Assembly: GCA_030150045.1 (NCBI GenBank) | Contig: JASLGM010000026.1 | Coordinates: forward strand, 1 to 64,000 | From: Taishania sp. | Lineage (GTDB): Bacteria; Bacteroidota; Bacteroidia; Flavobacteriales_D; Crocinitomicaceae | Reading direction: 5' to 3' | Length of the DNA stretch: 64,000 bases | Part shown: positions 51,709 to 61,377 of the stretch, piece by piece | Numbering within the stretch: position 1 is the stretch's first letter | Layout: every line of letters starts with the position of its first letter | Position numbers and translations under genes: made by a program | Notes under the pieces: generated by a model | Database searches by the model: none | What the model was told of the DNA's origin: nothing | The model's input: the letters and a program-made list of their open reading frames with translations, nothing else

Positions 51709-51739
51709 AAAAAAGGAGGAAATATTCTTTCCTCCTTTT
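51709..51739 (-). terminator. Terminator region of adhesin gene 1 / gap element
   Basis: AAAGGAGGAAA / TTTCCTCCTTT stem with A run on the left (T on the minus strand), 24 bases after the stop at 51763. Confidence 0.82.
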
Positions 51740-51762
51740 GTGTGTATTAATGATTTTGCTGT

Positions 51763-54459
51763 TTATTTCAAGACGTTAACTGAACCCGTATAGACTTCCT
51801 TTCCATCATTATTATTGTTTCTAACAGTAGCTTTCCATAAATATTGACCTGAAGGGACAATTTTTCCATTGTAGCTCCCATCCCATCCCATTGATGGGTC
51901 GAAGGATTCAAAAATCATTTCTCCCCAGCGATTATAAATGGACAAAGAATAATTATATACATCAATTCCTTTAATGCTCAATTTCCAGGTGTTGTTATGT
52001 TCGTCACCATTAGGAGTGAACGCATTTGGAGCATAAAACAAGATTTGATCTTCTATTTTTAAGTTTAGTGTTAATGTATCATTACAACCATAAATAGACG
52101 TTACTATTAGTGTAATTGGATATTCGGCTTCTTCGCCCTCCGGATACTTAAAAATAGGATGTTCTAGGATAGATTGGCTAGGGATTGCACCTGGTGCTAA
52201 CCATTCCCATGTTACAACATCTTCTGAAGATTTATTATACACAGGTACCGTCGTTTCAAAAATAGATGTGGGGTTATTATTGAAATTAAAACGTGCCGTT
52301 GGAGCAGGGAGGACATGAAAGAAATCTTCAAGTGTTGTCGAATAAACACAACCGAAAATGGATGTGTTTACAACAGTTAAAGTGTAGGGTCTTGGTGTGA
52401 AATATACATGTGAACCGCTGTCTCCATTCATGAAAACATCATTTTTAGTATCACCAAAATCGATGAATGTACTTTTCAATTCTCCAATGTTTGTAGAGGT
52501 ATTGGTGAATTCCATTAGCCCCGGAGTACAGTCTTCATTTGATATTAATGTCAATTGGGGAGGGATTGGAGTGGGGAAAGTAATGTTCATACATGTGTTT
52601 ACACTTTCAGATGTTCCACAAACTTCGGAAACCGCAACGCAGTATTCAGTGTTCGTTACAGAAGGTTGAACGATTACTTCTTGAGTTCGCCCTATTTCAA
52701 CTCCATTTGAAGACCAATAATAAAGGTACTCACTTGAACCTCCTTCAACTGATACAGAAAGTGTGATTGCATTTTCTTGACAGATTTGTGTGTCAGGAGT
52801 ACTTGCAGTAATACTTAAGGGCAAAGGTTCGATTAAAGATTTTGAAATGTTGAAAGGACACCCTTTTGCATCTTTAACTAATATATCGTGGATACCCATT
52901 TCCAAATCGTTTGCAAAGTCTTCGTTTGCTGCAGTCGCTTGAGGAGAAGTCGTCCATGTGTATGTGTATGGTGCTGTTCCGTTAGTTGCCAATAGTTTTA
53001 TTTTTCCATTATCTGCTTTGTGACAAGTAATGTCAGTAAATGATTCTACAATGACATTTAGTGCAGGAATTTCGCTTATTGTTGCTACCGTTGTTGCTGT
53101 GCAGCCATTATTACTAGTGATTTCACAAGTGTAATCTCCTGCAACTAATCCTGTAATGGTTTGAGTGGTTTCTCCATTACTCCATAAGTACGATTGTGTA
53201 CCTATTGCTGGTGATATTGTAGCTGTTGCAGTTCCGTCATTTCCATTTCTACAAGAGACCAAAGTTGTGGTGCTTGATGCATTTACCGTTTTGTTTTCAA
53301 CTACAACGGTAGATGTTGCAATACATCCGTCGTCTGTTGTTAATGTTACAGTATATGAACCTTCTGTAAGGTTTGATAAATCAGGAGTTGTAGGGGAGCC
53401 TGGAGAGCTCCAAGTGTAAGAATATGGCCCCTGACCGTTGTTTACGAATGTTGTAATGGCACCTACACCCTGTCTACAAGTGTCAGGAACAGCTGTTGCT
53501 GTAATTTGACAAGGTTGTATGATTGAACAGTCTGTAGCTCCAGTTGAGCCATTGTTAGAGAATCCGATAGAACCTCTAGCGCCATCGTAGTTTGTTACTA
53601 ATAAAACATATACTTCTCCTGGTTGAGCGTTATGGACATTAACTTCTTCTGTTGCAGAAGTAGAGTAGGAACAGTCTACAGTTTCAGTAAAACGATTAAT
53701 ACTATTGCATCCATCTGCTAAAGTGGGGTATGGGCCATAAAGAGCGAAGTCTACATCAACTGCACGACCTGTATTACTGGTTTGATGAATGGTTACATTT
53801 ATGTCCCCTGCATCTTGGACCTCCATGTAAAGCCACATAGCATTTGGAGTTGAGGTTAAACAACTATAACCGCCAAGGTTAGTACTTTCTATATTACAAT
53901 AATTGACCTCAGGCATTTCTGTGCAAAAACCTTGTGCTGAATTGCAGTTAGGGTTTTCTCCACCTATGCATTCTTCAGTGGCTGGGGGAGATGAGGCACA
54001 GATACCAAATGTACCTCTATTTGGACTTGATCCATATTTCCAGAATCGGATATATATTTCTTGACCTGGAGTAAGGCCTAAACGTGAAATTCGAGGCATA
54101 GGATTAACACCTACATTGTCATTGCATTCAATGAGTCTAAAGTTCCCATTACAATTCGGAGCAGTGTAAATAGCCATTGCACCATCGACAATACTCCCTG
54201 CGAAAGTTATGATAGAGAGCGAACCGTTTGCTGGTACGATTGCTTTATACCAAACATCAGGACCGGAATAGCTACCACAATTAGGACGTGGAATCCCTGT
54301 GGAATTAGTTGCCCCTTCTGTCGTTCCCAAAATAGGAGAGCAGTTTACACCACTGTTAACAGTAAGTAAAGTTGCGTCACAAGGATTGTCACCTTGCCCA
54401 AAAGTTATGATGGAAAGAAAAGTACACGTAAGAAGTGCGAAAAAAAATCTAAAATTCAT
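51763..54459 (-). CDS. Large T9SS type B (CHU_C) surface protein with SprB-type repeats, paralogue 1
   Basis: 898 residues. Signal peptide (1-22, ending TFGQ) and a Cys-rich N-terminal half with two pre-peptidase-like beta domains (GPDVWYKAIVPANGSLSI; VNVTIHQTS-like INVTIHQTSN). Three SprB-like repeats follow (about 340-560; YSYTWSSPG..LTEGSYTVTLTTDDGC; SYLWSNGETTQTITGLVAGD; YTYTWTT), then Ig-like and PKD-like domains (STFIDFGDTKND). The gliding-motility-associated C-terminal domain is about 810-898 (FYAPNAFTPNGDEHNN, YNRWGEMIFESFD, GWDGSYNGKIVPSGQYLWKA). Exported by T9SS and tethered at the surface; adhesin or gliding role inferred. Confidence 0.92.
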   Translation of the reverse strand: MNFRFFFALLTCTFLSIITFGQGDNPCDATLLTVNSGVNCSPILGTTEGATNSTGIPRPNCGSYSGPDVWYKAIVPANGSLSIITFAGSIVDGAMAIYTAPNCNGNFRLIECNDNVGVNPMPRISRLGLTPGQEIYIRFWKYGSSPNRGTFGICASSPPATEECIGGENPNCNSAQGFCTEMPEVNYCNIESTNLGGYSCLTSTPNAMWLYMEVQDAGDINVTIHQTSNTGRAVDVDFALYGPYPTLADGCNSINRFTETVDCSYSTSATEEVNVHNAQPGEVYVLLVTNYDGARGSIGFSNNGSTGATDCSIIQPCQITATAVPDTCRQGVGAITTFVNNGQGPYSYTWSSPGSPTTPDLSNLTEGSYTVTLTTDDGCIATSTVVVENKTVNASSTTTLVSCRNGNDGTATATISPAIGTQSYLWSNGETTQTITGLVAGDYTCEITSNNGCTATTVATISEIPALNVIVESFTDITCHKADNGKIKLLATNGTAPYTYTWTTSPQATAANEDFANDLEMGIHDILVKDAKGCPFNISKSLIEPLPLSITASTPDTQICQENAITLSVSVEGGSSEYLYYWSSNGVEIGRTQEVIVQPSVTNTEYCVAVSEVCGTSESVNTCMNITFPTPIPPQLTLISNEDCTPGLMEFTNTSTNIGELKSTFIDFGDTKNDVFMNGDSGSHVYFTPRPYTLTVVNTSIFGCVYSTTLEDFFHVLPAPTARFNFNNNPTSIFETTVPVYNKSSEDVVTWEWLAPGAIPSQSILEHPIFKYPEGEEAEYPITLIVTSIYGCNDTLTLNLKIEDQILFYAPNAFTPNGDEHNNTWKLSIKGIDVYNYSLSIYNRWGEMIFESFDPSMGWDGSYNGKIVPSGQYLWKATVRNNNNDGKEVYTGSVNVLK

Positions 54460-54470
54460 TGTAGGATTAA

Positions 54471-54836
54471 TTAATATACAAAGTAGTTAGAGGAGTATGC
54501 TTCAATGGATGAATTTACTTTGTTGATGTGTGTTTTTATATCGATGATTGAAAAAGCACCTTTGGCTTTTGCGGTTAACTTTGATAAATCTTTAGAAATT
54601 TCGAATGAGACAATTCGAGTGTCTGACTGTAAAGATTTTTTTAATAATCTAACAGAGGAATGCTTTAATCCATATAAAATAACTTCGTAGTCTGAGTAGA
54701 CATTTGTAAAGATTGAATGCCCATTTTGTTTGTTCTCATTCATCTTTTGTTGTACTGCTAAAGGCATGTCGATATAGTCCTGCGAGTAAACTGAATTTGC
54801 AAGCAGTGTTATTGTTAAGGCAAAAAATATTTTCAT
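54471..54836 (-). CDS. Small secreted partner protein, paralogue 1
   Basis: 121 residues from the ATG at 54836, the same length as its paralogue at 57813-58178. Signal peptide (1-16, ending VYSQ), then SQDYIDMPLAVQQKMNENK, YSDYEVILYGL and a C-terminal NYFVY shared with the paralogue. Not a recognised family. It ends 11 bases before a large T9SS adhesin start in both copies, so the pair is an operon and the product probably works with that adhesin. No sorting domain, so periplasmic or outer-membrane-associated. Confidence 0.82.
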   Translation of the reverse strand: MKIFFALTITLLANSVYSQDYIDMPLAVQQKMNENKQNGHSIFTNVYSDYEVILYGLKHSSVRLLKKSLQSDTRIVSFEISKDLSKLTAKAKGAFSIIDIKTHINKVNSSIEAYSSNYFVY

Positions 54837-55056
54837 TAAAGGCAATTAAAAGGGTGTTAAGTTCAGTAAAAAGAAGAGAATAATACAAGGAATAGTCGAA
54901 GTACGTAAAAAAAAATAATTCAATGGTAGTAGTCCTAAGGTGATTTCTTTTGTTTATATAGTAGGAGAAGTACCTAGATAGTGTTTTGTTCAGTAGTTAT
55001 TTAATAATAATAAAAAGGAAATTTTTATTACTGTTATTATTGGTATGCTATAAATG

Positions 55057-55087
55057 AAAAAAGCCGATCATATTTGATCGGCTTTTG
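55057..55087 (-). terminator. Terminator of adhesin gene 2
   Basis: GCCGATCA-like stem GCCGATC / GATCGGC with an A run to the left. The same hairpin and 20-odd flanking bases recur at 58390-58419. Confidence 0.87.
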
Positions 55088-55102
55088 TTTGAGAAGACTT
55101 GT

Positions 55103-57802
55103 TTATTTTAAGATGTTAAGTGATCCTGTGAAAACTTCTTTTCCATCATTATTCTTATTTCTGATCGTTGCTTTCCAAGAATACTGACCACTTGGAACGA
55201 GTTTTCCATTATATGTTCCATCCCATCCCATGGAAGGATCAAAGGATTCAAATACCATTTCTCCCCAGCGGTTGTAGATCGATAAAGAGTAATTGTAAAT
55301 GTCAATTCCTTTAATACTCAACTTCCAAATGTTGTTAAATTCATCTCCATTAGGAGTAAATGAGTTAGGAGCAAAGAACAATATTTGATCTTCAATTTTT
55401 AAGTTTAATGTTAAAGTGTCAGTACAACCATAAATTGAAGTTACAACAAGTGTAACTGGGAATTCTGCCTCATCACCTTCAGGGAATTTAAAAATAGGAT
55501 TTTCTAAATTTGATTGACTAGGTACAGCTCCAGGAACTGTCCATTGCCATTGAATAACATCTTCTGTTGATTTATTATAAACTGGTACTGTAGTTTCAAA
55601 AACAGAAGTAGGGTTTGTACTGAAATTGAAACGTGCCGTTGGAGCAGGTAATACTTTGAAGAAATCTTCTAACACAGTGGAATATACGCAACCAAATACA
55701 GATGTGTTAACTACTGTTAGTGTATAGTCTCTCGGTGTAATGTATACATGAGAACCGCTATCTCCGTTTAAGAAAATGTCATTTTTTGTATCACCGAAAT
55801 CGATGTAAGTACTTTCTAATTCACCAATATTAGGAGAAGTATTTGTGAATTCCATCAAACCTGGCGTACATTCTTCATAAGATTTCAATGTCAGCTGAGG
55901 AGGAATTGGAGTTGGAAAGGTGATTGTTATGCATGTTTTTACACTATCTGATGTTCCACATGCTTCTGTTACCGCAACACAATATTCTGTGTTTGTTATT
56001 GTAGGATCTACAACTATTTCTTGCGTGTTACCAATTTCAATACCGTTTGATGACCAATTGTAGATATAATCGCTTGAACCACCTTCAACTGTTACAGTTA
56101 GTGAAGCTGTATTTTCAGGGCAAATCTGAGTATCTGGAGTACTAGCAACGATGCGTAATGGTAATGGCTCATCTAAAGTTTGAGAAATGGTAAATTCACA
56201 TCCATTTGCATCCACGATTAAAACATCATGGTCACCAACTGATAAGTCATCAGCAAAATTTTGGTTTGCGGCTGTAGCACTAGGAGAGGTTGCCCAAGTG
56301 TAGGTATACGGTGCTGTCCCATTTGTTGTAAGTAATTGTACTTTACCATCATTACCTTTATTACAAGAAACATCAGTAAATGAATTTACAATAACATTTA
56401 TTGAAGGGATTTCACTAACTGTGGCAACTGCTGTGGCTGTACATCCATTACTACTTGTTATTTCACATGTATAGTCCCCTGCTGTTAAACCAGTAATTGT
56501 TTGTGTTGTTTCGCCATTGCTCCATAAATAAGACTGTGTGCCATTTGCAGGACTTATTGTTGCAGTAGCTGTTCCGTCATTTCCATTTAAACAAGAAATT
56601 AATGTTGTGGAACTTGATGCGGTAACAGTTTCATTTCCTACTACAACAGTTGAAGTAGAGGTGCATCCGTCATCTGTTGTCATTGTTACAGAATATGAAC
56701 CAGGTACAAGGTTTGCAATGTCCGCAGTTGTTGGGTTACCAGCTGAACTCCAAGCATACGTATAAGGTGCTAATCCATGGGTGATTTCCGTTGTTACTGC
56801 ACCAACACCTTGTGCACAAGTGTCAGGAATTGCAGTAGCAATAATTTGACAAGGTTGGATGATGGAACAATCTGTTGCACCTGTTGAACCATTGTTTGAA
56901 AAACCGATAGAACCTTGTGCTCCATTGTAATTTGTTACCAATAACACATAAACTTGACCAGGCTGAGCATTAGGGACATTTACTTCTTCAGTTGCTGAAG
57001 ATGAATAAGAACAGTCTACAGTTGGAGTGCTAGGGTTTATTGTACCACAGCCGTCAGCTAAATTAGTATAAGGTCCATAGAGCGCGAAGTCAACGTCGAT
57101 TGCACGACCTGTATCGCTTGTTTGATGAATGGTTACGTTAATATCCCCAGCGTCTTCAACTTGCATGTACAACCACATCGCGTTAGGTGTTGACCCTAAA
57201 CAACTATATCGACCAAGATTTGAACTTTGAATATTACAATAGTTAACCTCTGGCATTTCTGTACAGAAACCTTGTGCCGAGTTACAGTCAGGATTATCAC
57301 CACCTATGCATTCATCTGGTGGTACTGGTGAATTAGCACAAATTGAAAAAGTACCTCTTGTTGATGAAGAACCATATTTCCAAACGCGAATGTAAATCTC
57401 TTGACCAGGAGTTAGTCCAGAGCGTTCAATTAAAGGCATTAATCCAGTGCCTCCATCGTCATTACATTCTATTAATGTAAAATTTCCGCTACAACTAGGT
57501 GCTGAATAAATTGCCATTCCTCCATCTGTAATAGTACCTTCAAATGTGGAAACTCTCAACGTCCCAGTTGGAGGAACTATTACCTTATACCAAACATCGG
57601 GTCCAGAATAACTCGCACAACCTGGAGCTGGAATGTTTGGGGTGTTTGTTGCACCAACTGTGGTCCCCGCAATTCTAGTACAAGCAGACCCATTGGCTAC
57701 AGTTAAAACTTGTGCGTCACAAGGATTATCTCCTTGACTATAAGAAGATGTTATGGCAAACAATGTGGATGCTACGAATGTGAAAATTGATCTAAGATTC
57801 AT
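55103..57802 (-). CDS. Large T9SS type B (CHU_C) surface protein, paralogue 2
   Basis: 899 residues from the ATG at 57802 (MNLRSIFTFVASTLFAI); the frame runs 15 codons further but the paralogue starts at the equivalent methionine and keeps the same short gap to the small gene. Domain order is the same as at 51763-54459, and identity is very high over most of the length by eye (for example ECIGGDNPDCNSAQGFCTEM). SprB-type repeats (340-560), PKD-like segment, CHU_C sorting domain (about 811-899). Surface adhesin inferred. Divergence is highest in the SprB repeats and leader. Confidence 0.92.
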   Translation of the reverse strand: MNLRSIFTFVASTLFAITSSYSQGDNPCDAQVLTVANGSACTRIAGTTVGATNTPNIPAPGCASYSGPDVWYKVIVPPTGTLRVSTFEGTITDGGMAIYSAPSCSGNFTLIECNDDGGTGLMPLIERSGLTPGQEIYIRVWKYGSSSTRGTFSICANSPVPPDECIGGDNPDCNSAQGFCTEMPEVNYCNIQSSNLGRYSCLGSTPNAMWLYMQVEDAGDINVTIHQTSDTGRAIDVDFALYGPYTNLADGCGTINPSTPTVDCSYSSSATEEVNVPNAQPGQVYVLLVTNYNGAQGSIGFSNNGSTGATDCSIIQPCQIIATAIPDTCAQGVGAVTTEITHGLAPYTYAWSSAGNPTTADIANLVPGSYSVTMTTDDGCTSTSTVVVGNETVTASSSTTLISCLNGNDGTATATISPANGTQSYLWSNGETTQTITGLTAGDYTCEITSSNGCTATAVATVSEIPSINVIVNSFTDVSCNKGNDGKVQLLTTNGTAPYTYTWATSPSATAANQNFADDLSVGDHDVLIVDANGCEFTISQTLDEPLPLRIVASTPDTQICPENTASLTVTVEGGSSDYIYNWSSNGIEIGNTQEIVVDPTITNTEYCVAVTEACGTSDSVKTCITITFPTPIPPQLTLKSYEECTPGLMEFTNTSPNIGELESTYIDFGDTKNDIFLNGDSGSHVYITPRDYTLTVVNTSVFGCVYSTVLEDFFKVLPAPTARFNFSTNPTSVFETTVPVYNKSTEDVIQWQWTVPGAVPSQSNLENPIFKFPEGDEAEFPVTLVVTSIYGCTDTLTLNLKIEDQILFFAPNSFTPNGDEFNNIWKLSIKGIDIYNYSLSIYNRWGEMVFESFDPSMGWDGTYNGKLVPSGQYSWKATIRNKNNDGKEVFTGSLNILK

Positions 57803-57812
57803 AGTGTATGTT

Positions 57813-58178
57813 TTAATAGACAAAGTAGTTTGTTGTGTAGTTCTCAATAGAAGCTCCGCTTGGAGCAGTAATCAATTTCATGTCCTTTATTGTAAAAGCC
57901 CCTTTTGCTTTAACAATTAGTTTGGAATAGTTATTCGTTACTTCAAATGATACAATTCTAGTGTCATTTTGAAGAGAATTTTTTAAAGGATTTATTGATG
58001 TTTGATTTAAACCGTACAATGTAATCTCGTAGTTAGAATATACATCAGTAAATATTGGAAGATTATTTTGTTTGTTCAAGTCCATTTTTTGTTGGACAGC
58101 TAAGGGCATGTCATTATAGTCTTGCGAAAAGGAATGGTTTGCAAGTAGTACTAATGTTAAGGCAAATATCAATTTCAT
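57813..58178 (-). CDS. Small secreted partner protein, paralogue 2
   Basis: 121 residues. Signal peptide (1-18, ending SFSQ), then DYNDMPLAVQQKMDLNKQNN, IFTDVYSNYEITLYGLNQTS and the end TTNYFVY, aligned along the whole length with the protein at 54471-54836. Not a recognised family. Starts the cassette; 10 bases separate it from the adhesin ATG. Confidence 0.84.
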   Translation of the reverse strand: MKLIFALTLVLLANHSFSQDYNDMPLAVQQKMDLNKQNNLPIFTDVYSNYEITLYGLNQTSINPLKNSLQNDTRIVSFEVTNNYSKLIVKAKGAFTIKDMKLITAPSGASIENYTTNYFVY

Positions 58179-58389
58179 AATAGTTTATTAAAACTTGGTT
58201 AATATCAGAATATAGACTGAATTTAATTGAAAAGGTTGCCATAGATGAAGGGAATTAATTGTGATATTTAGGAATCCTATAAGTGTTTTTTTTGGGACGT
58301 GAGGATAATCGTTTTATGATAACATGGGATTTATCTACGTGTTTGGTGGCTTTTTGAAGAGGGAGACTTGTTTATCATTGGAATGCTGT

Positions 58390-58419
58390 AAAAAAAAAGC
58401 CGATCAATTTTGATCGGCT
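58390..58419 (-). terminator. Terminator of adhesin gene 3
   Basis: GCCGATCA / TGATCGGC perfect stem with nine A to its left (T on the minus strand), 19 bases after the stop. Flank TGGAATGCTGTAAA matches the flank TGGTATGCTATAAA of 55057-55087, showing that the duplication extended outside the genes. Confidence 0.88.
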
Positions 58420-58437
58420 CATATAGAAAAAAAGGTG

Positions 58438-61149
58438 TTATCTCAAGACGTTTACATAACCGCTGTATGTACTTCTGCCTTCATTGTTTTTGTTTTTAAC
58501 TTGTGCTTTCCATGAATATTGACCTGTTTGAACTGGTTTACCATTGTAATTACCATCCCATCCAATAGCAGGGTCATTTGTTTCAAAAATTGCTTCTCCC
58601 CATCGGTTATATACAACTAGATTGAAATTATATATATCTGCACCTTTCAAAGAAAATTTCCAACTGTTATTAATTTCATCTCCATTAGGAGTAAATGCAT
58701 TTGGTGCAAAGAAAAGGATATCATCTTCAATTCTTAAATCTAAAGTTAAAGTATCTGTACAGCCTAATTGAGAAGTTACAATTAATGTTACTGGAAAGAC
58801 TCCTTCTTCTCCTTCTGGGTAAGTAAAGATTGGGTTCTGTGCAGAAGAAGTACTCGGAGTAGCTCCTGGTGCAGACCATTGCCAATTGATTACATCCTCA
58901 GTTGATTTATCATAAGTTGGAACAGTTGTTTCGAAAACAGATGTGGGATTGTTATTGAAGTTAAAACGTGCTGTAGGAGGTGTAATTGCTCTGAAAAATT
59001 CATCAAATACTTGTGTGTAAACACATCCGTAGATTGAAGTGTTTGAAACGGTTAACGTATAGTTCCCTTGAAAAAGATACTCATGTGAACCACCAGCTCC
59101 ATTTAAAAAGTTTTCATTTTTAGTATCTCCGAAGTCAATATAAGTAGATACTAATTCACTTTGATTTGGAGAGTCGTTGTTGAACATTAACATTGCAGGT
59201 AAACAATCCTCGTATGCTGTTGCTGACAATTGTGGTGGAATTGGAGTAGGAAAGGTAATAACCATACAAGATGATGTCATAGCTGATGATCCACACTCTT
59301 CTGTTAATTCTAAACAATATTGTGTATTCGTTGTTGTGGGATCTACTGTAATTGATGAAGTAGAGCCAATCAATTGGTTATTTGAATACCAGTTGAAAAT
59401 GTAAGGGCTTGATCCACCAGCTCCAGTTGCATTCAATTGCAGTTGGTCTTCAGGACATATTTGTGTGTCTGGAGTGATTTGTGAAATAGATAAAGGTTGT
59501 GGTTCACTAATAACTTGTGAAATAGTTTGTGTACAACCATTAGCATCTGTTACTAAAATAACATGAGTGTCTGCGATTAAGTCAAGAGCTGATGCACTAT
59601 TTGAAGCTGTTCCAGAAGGAGAGTTACTCCATGTGTATGTGTATGGAGCTGTTCCGTTTGTCGTTGATAAGTAAATAGTACCATCTGCTGCTCGGTTACA
59701 AGTTGCATCGGTGAAGCTATCTATAGTAACAGTCATTGGTGTAATTTCTGATACAGTAACTGTCGCTACGCCTGAACAGCCAACTGTTGAAGTTATGGTG
59801 CAAGAATGTGAGCCTGCTGTTAAACCTGTTGCAGTTTGTGTTGTTTGACCATCGTCCCATAAATAAGAAATCGTGCCGAGTGCAGGTGTCATGACAGCGG
59901 TAGCAGTTCCATCTGCCCCATTAGAGCAACTAACAAGTGTAGAGGTGGCTGTGAAAGCAGCAGTTTGATTAGGGACAATTGCTGTAGCGACTCCTGTACA
60001 GCCATTCAAATCTCTTACTTGAACCTGATGAGAACCAGCTAATACGTTGTTTACTGTTGCAGTTGTAGCTCCTAAACTAGGCCAGTTATAAGTGTAGTTT
60101 CCTTGACCACCAGCTGCGCTTACGGTAACTGAACCACTTGATGAATTACAGATATCGGTTGTGGTAGTTGTTTGCAAACTTAGATTGCCAACAGTAATCC
60201 ATGATGTATCTCCTGTATATGCCGTGCTCGAATTACAAGCTGTAGAAGAGTAAGAAATATAATAACCAAAACGACCTATTGTATTGTTAGATAAGTTTAA
60301 CACACCGTTGTTATAAGGAAAAGTCTGACCATTTGTAGAACGCCAAATTAATGAAGTTGGATCGTTTCTACGGATAGTCTTCATTGGAATTTGTGATGAT
60401 GTATATGTGTTTGTGTTTGATGGAGAGGAGGGGGCAAATAAACGTGCGTCGTTTGTTGCGGTCCATTGCGAATTATTTCTCCCTGTAATGATTATAGCTT
60501 GATTACCGGCTGCATTTTGTAATCCTTGTGTTGCACGACCGCCATTCCAACCTGTGTTGATTGATTTTTGTGAAATATGAAACTCAATCTCATTTGTAGA
60601 TTCATGAAATGAAGCAGCCATGTAATTACAATCTGGGGCACTAAACATCTGAATATTCTCGTACACGACATAAAATACTCTGTTTGGAGCAACACCTAAA
60701 GTTTGATAGTAGATACGACCACCATTTGATGGATTGATATCTTGATAACAAAGCATTGCCGTGTTTTTTGCAGTTGTGAATGAAGTTGATGGAAAAGTTG
60801 TAACTGATCCTGTACTCCATTCACATGATCCACCTGCTCTTGAAGTTTCAAAAGAAATTAATCCATTTGATCCAATTACCGCTTGCGTGTAGTTTTGACC
60901 ATAAAAATTAAATGTAAATCCAATTGAAACAGCAGCAGACCAACGGTCATCTGTTAAAGTCACGTAGCTTGGATTGTTTAGAACTATGGTTCCGCCTGTT
61001 ACATTGGTTAATGCATCACATACATCGATACGTACAGGTTGGTTAATGCAAACAAGTGAATCTTCACCCACGCATAGTTGTTGACTGAATACATTACCTT
61101 GCGTCGCTAAAAGAAGAAGGAGCATGTAAGCGTTTTTTAACAGTTTCAT
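58438..61149 (-). CDS. Large T9SS type B (CHU_C) surface protein, divergent paralogue 3
   Basis: 903 residues. Signal peptide (1-22, ending VFSQ). The N-terminal third is unlike the other two: a nidogen/NHL-independent beta domain (GFTFNFYGQNYTQAVIGSNG, AMLCYQDINPSNGGRIYYQT) reminiscent of lectin-like or proprotein domains. From about residue 330 on it follows the common plan: SprB-like repeats (GNYTYNWPSLGATTATVNN; ISYLWDDGQTTQTATGLTAG; YTYTWSNSP), PKD-like (YIDFGDTKNENF) and CHU_C (last ~90 residues). No small partner gene precedes it. Surface adhesin inferred. Confidence 0.9.
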   Translation of the reverse strand: MKLLKNAYMLLLLLATQGNVFSQQLCVGEDSLVCINQPVRIDVCDALTNVTGGTIVLNNPSYVTLTDDRWSAAVSIGFTFNFYGQNYTQAVIGSNGLISFETSRAGGSCEWSTGSVTTFPSTSFTTAKNTAMLCYQDINPSNGGRIYYQTLGVAPNRVFYVVYENIQMFSAPDCNYMAASFHESTNEIEFHISQKSINTGWNGGRATQGLQNAAGNQAIIITGRNNSQWTATNDARLFAPSSPSNTNTYTSSQIPMKTIRRNDPTSLIWRSTNGQTFPYNNGVLNLSNNTIGRFGYYISYSSTACNSSTAYTGDTSWITVGNLSLQTTTTTDICNSSSGSVTVSAAGGQGNYTYNWPSLGATTATVNNVLAGSHQVQVRDLNGCTGVATAIVPNQTAAFTATSTLVSCSNGADGTATAVMTPALGTISYLWDDGQTTQTATGLTAGSHSCTITSTVGCSGVATVTVSEITPMTVTIDSFTDATCNRAADGTIYLSTTNGTAPYTYTWSNSPSGTASNSASALDLIADTHVILVTDANGCTQTISQVISEPQPLSISQITPDTQICPEDQLQLNATGAGGSSPYIFNWYSNNQLIGSTSSITVDPTTTNTQYCLELTEECGSSAMTSSCMVITFPTPIPPQLSATAYEDCLPAMLMFNNDSPNQSELVSTYIDFGDTKNENFLNGAGGSHEYLFQGNYTLTVSNTSIYGCVYTQVFDEFFRAITPPTARFNFNNNPTSVFETTVPTYDKSTEDVINWQWSAPGATPSTSSAQNPIFTYPEGEEGVFPVTLIVTSQLGCTDTLTLDLRIEDDILFFAPNAFTPNGDEINNSWKFSLKGADIYNFNLVVYNRWGEAIFETNDPAIGWDGNYNGKPVQTGQYSWKAQVKNKNNEGRSTYSGYVNVLR

Positions 61150-61349
61150 AATAATATAGGTATTAATGAGTGTATTTTTCTTTTAAGTAGACGCAAATAT
61201 CAGGAAATGGATGTTTCAAAAAGGGTTTTTGATGGTGGAAAAAAATGATGTATGAATAAAATCAATCATCTTGCGAATAAAATAGACATCTGGATGATTA
61301 TTTCCTTAAAAGAATATTAATCTTCGATGGTTAGACAAATTATTTAAGT

Positions 61350-61357
61350 TAGATTTG
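61350..61357 (+). promoter_or_regulatory. -7 element of the E1 fusion gene
   Basis: TAGATTTG, exact TAnnTTTG, 20 bases before the ATG at 61378; -33 is not obvious. Confidence 0.6.
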
Positions 61358-61377
61358 CCTATCCAATTATATTGAAA

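Noticed and set aside
55103..57847. Start of adhesin paralogue 2 at 57847
   Set aside because: This would overlap the small partner gene by 35 bases and add residues before the signal peptide; the paralogous cassette starts at the methionine equivalent to 57802.
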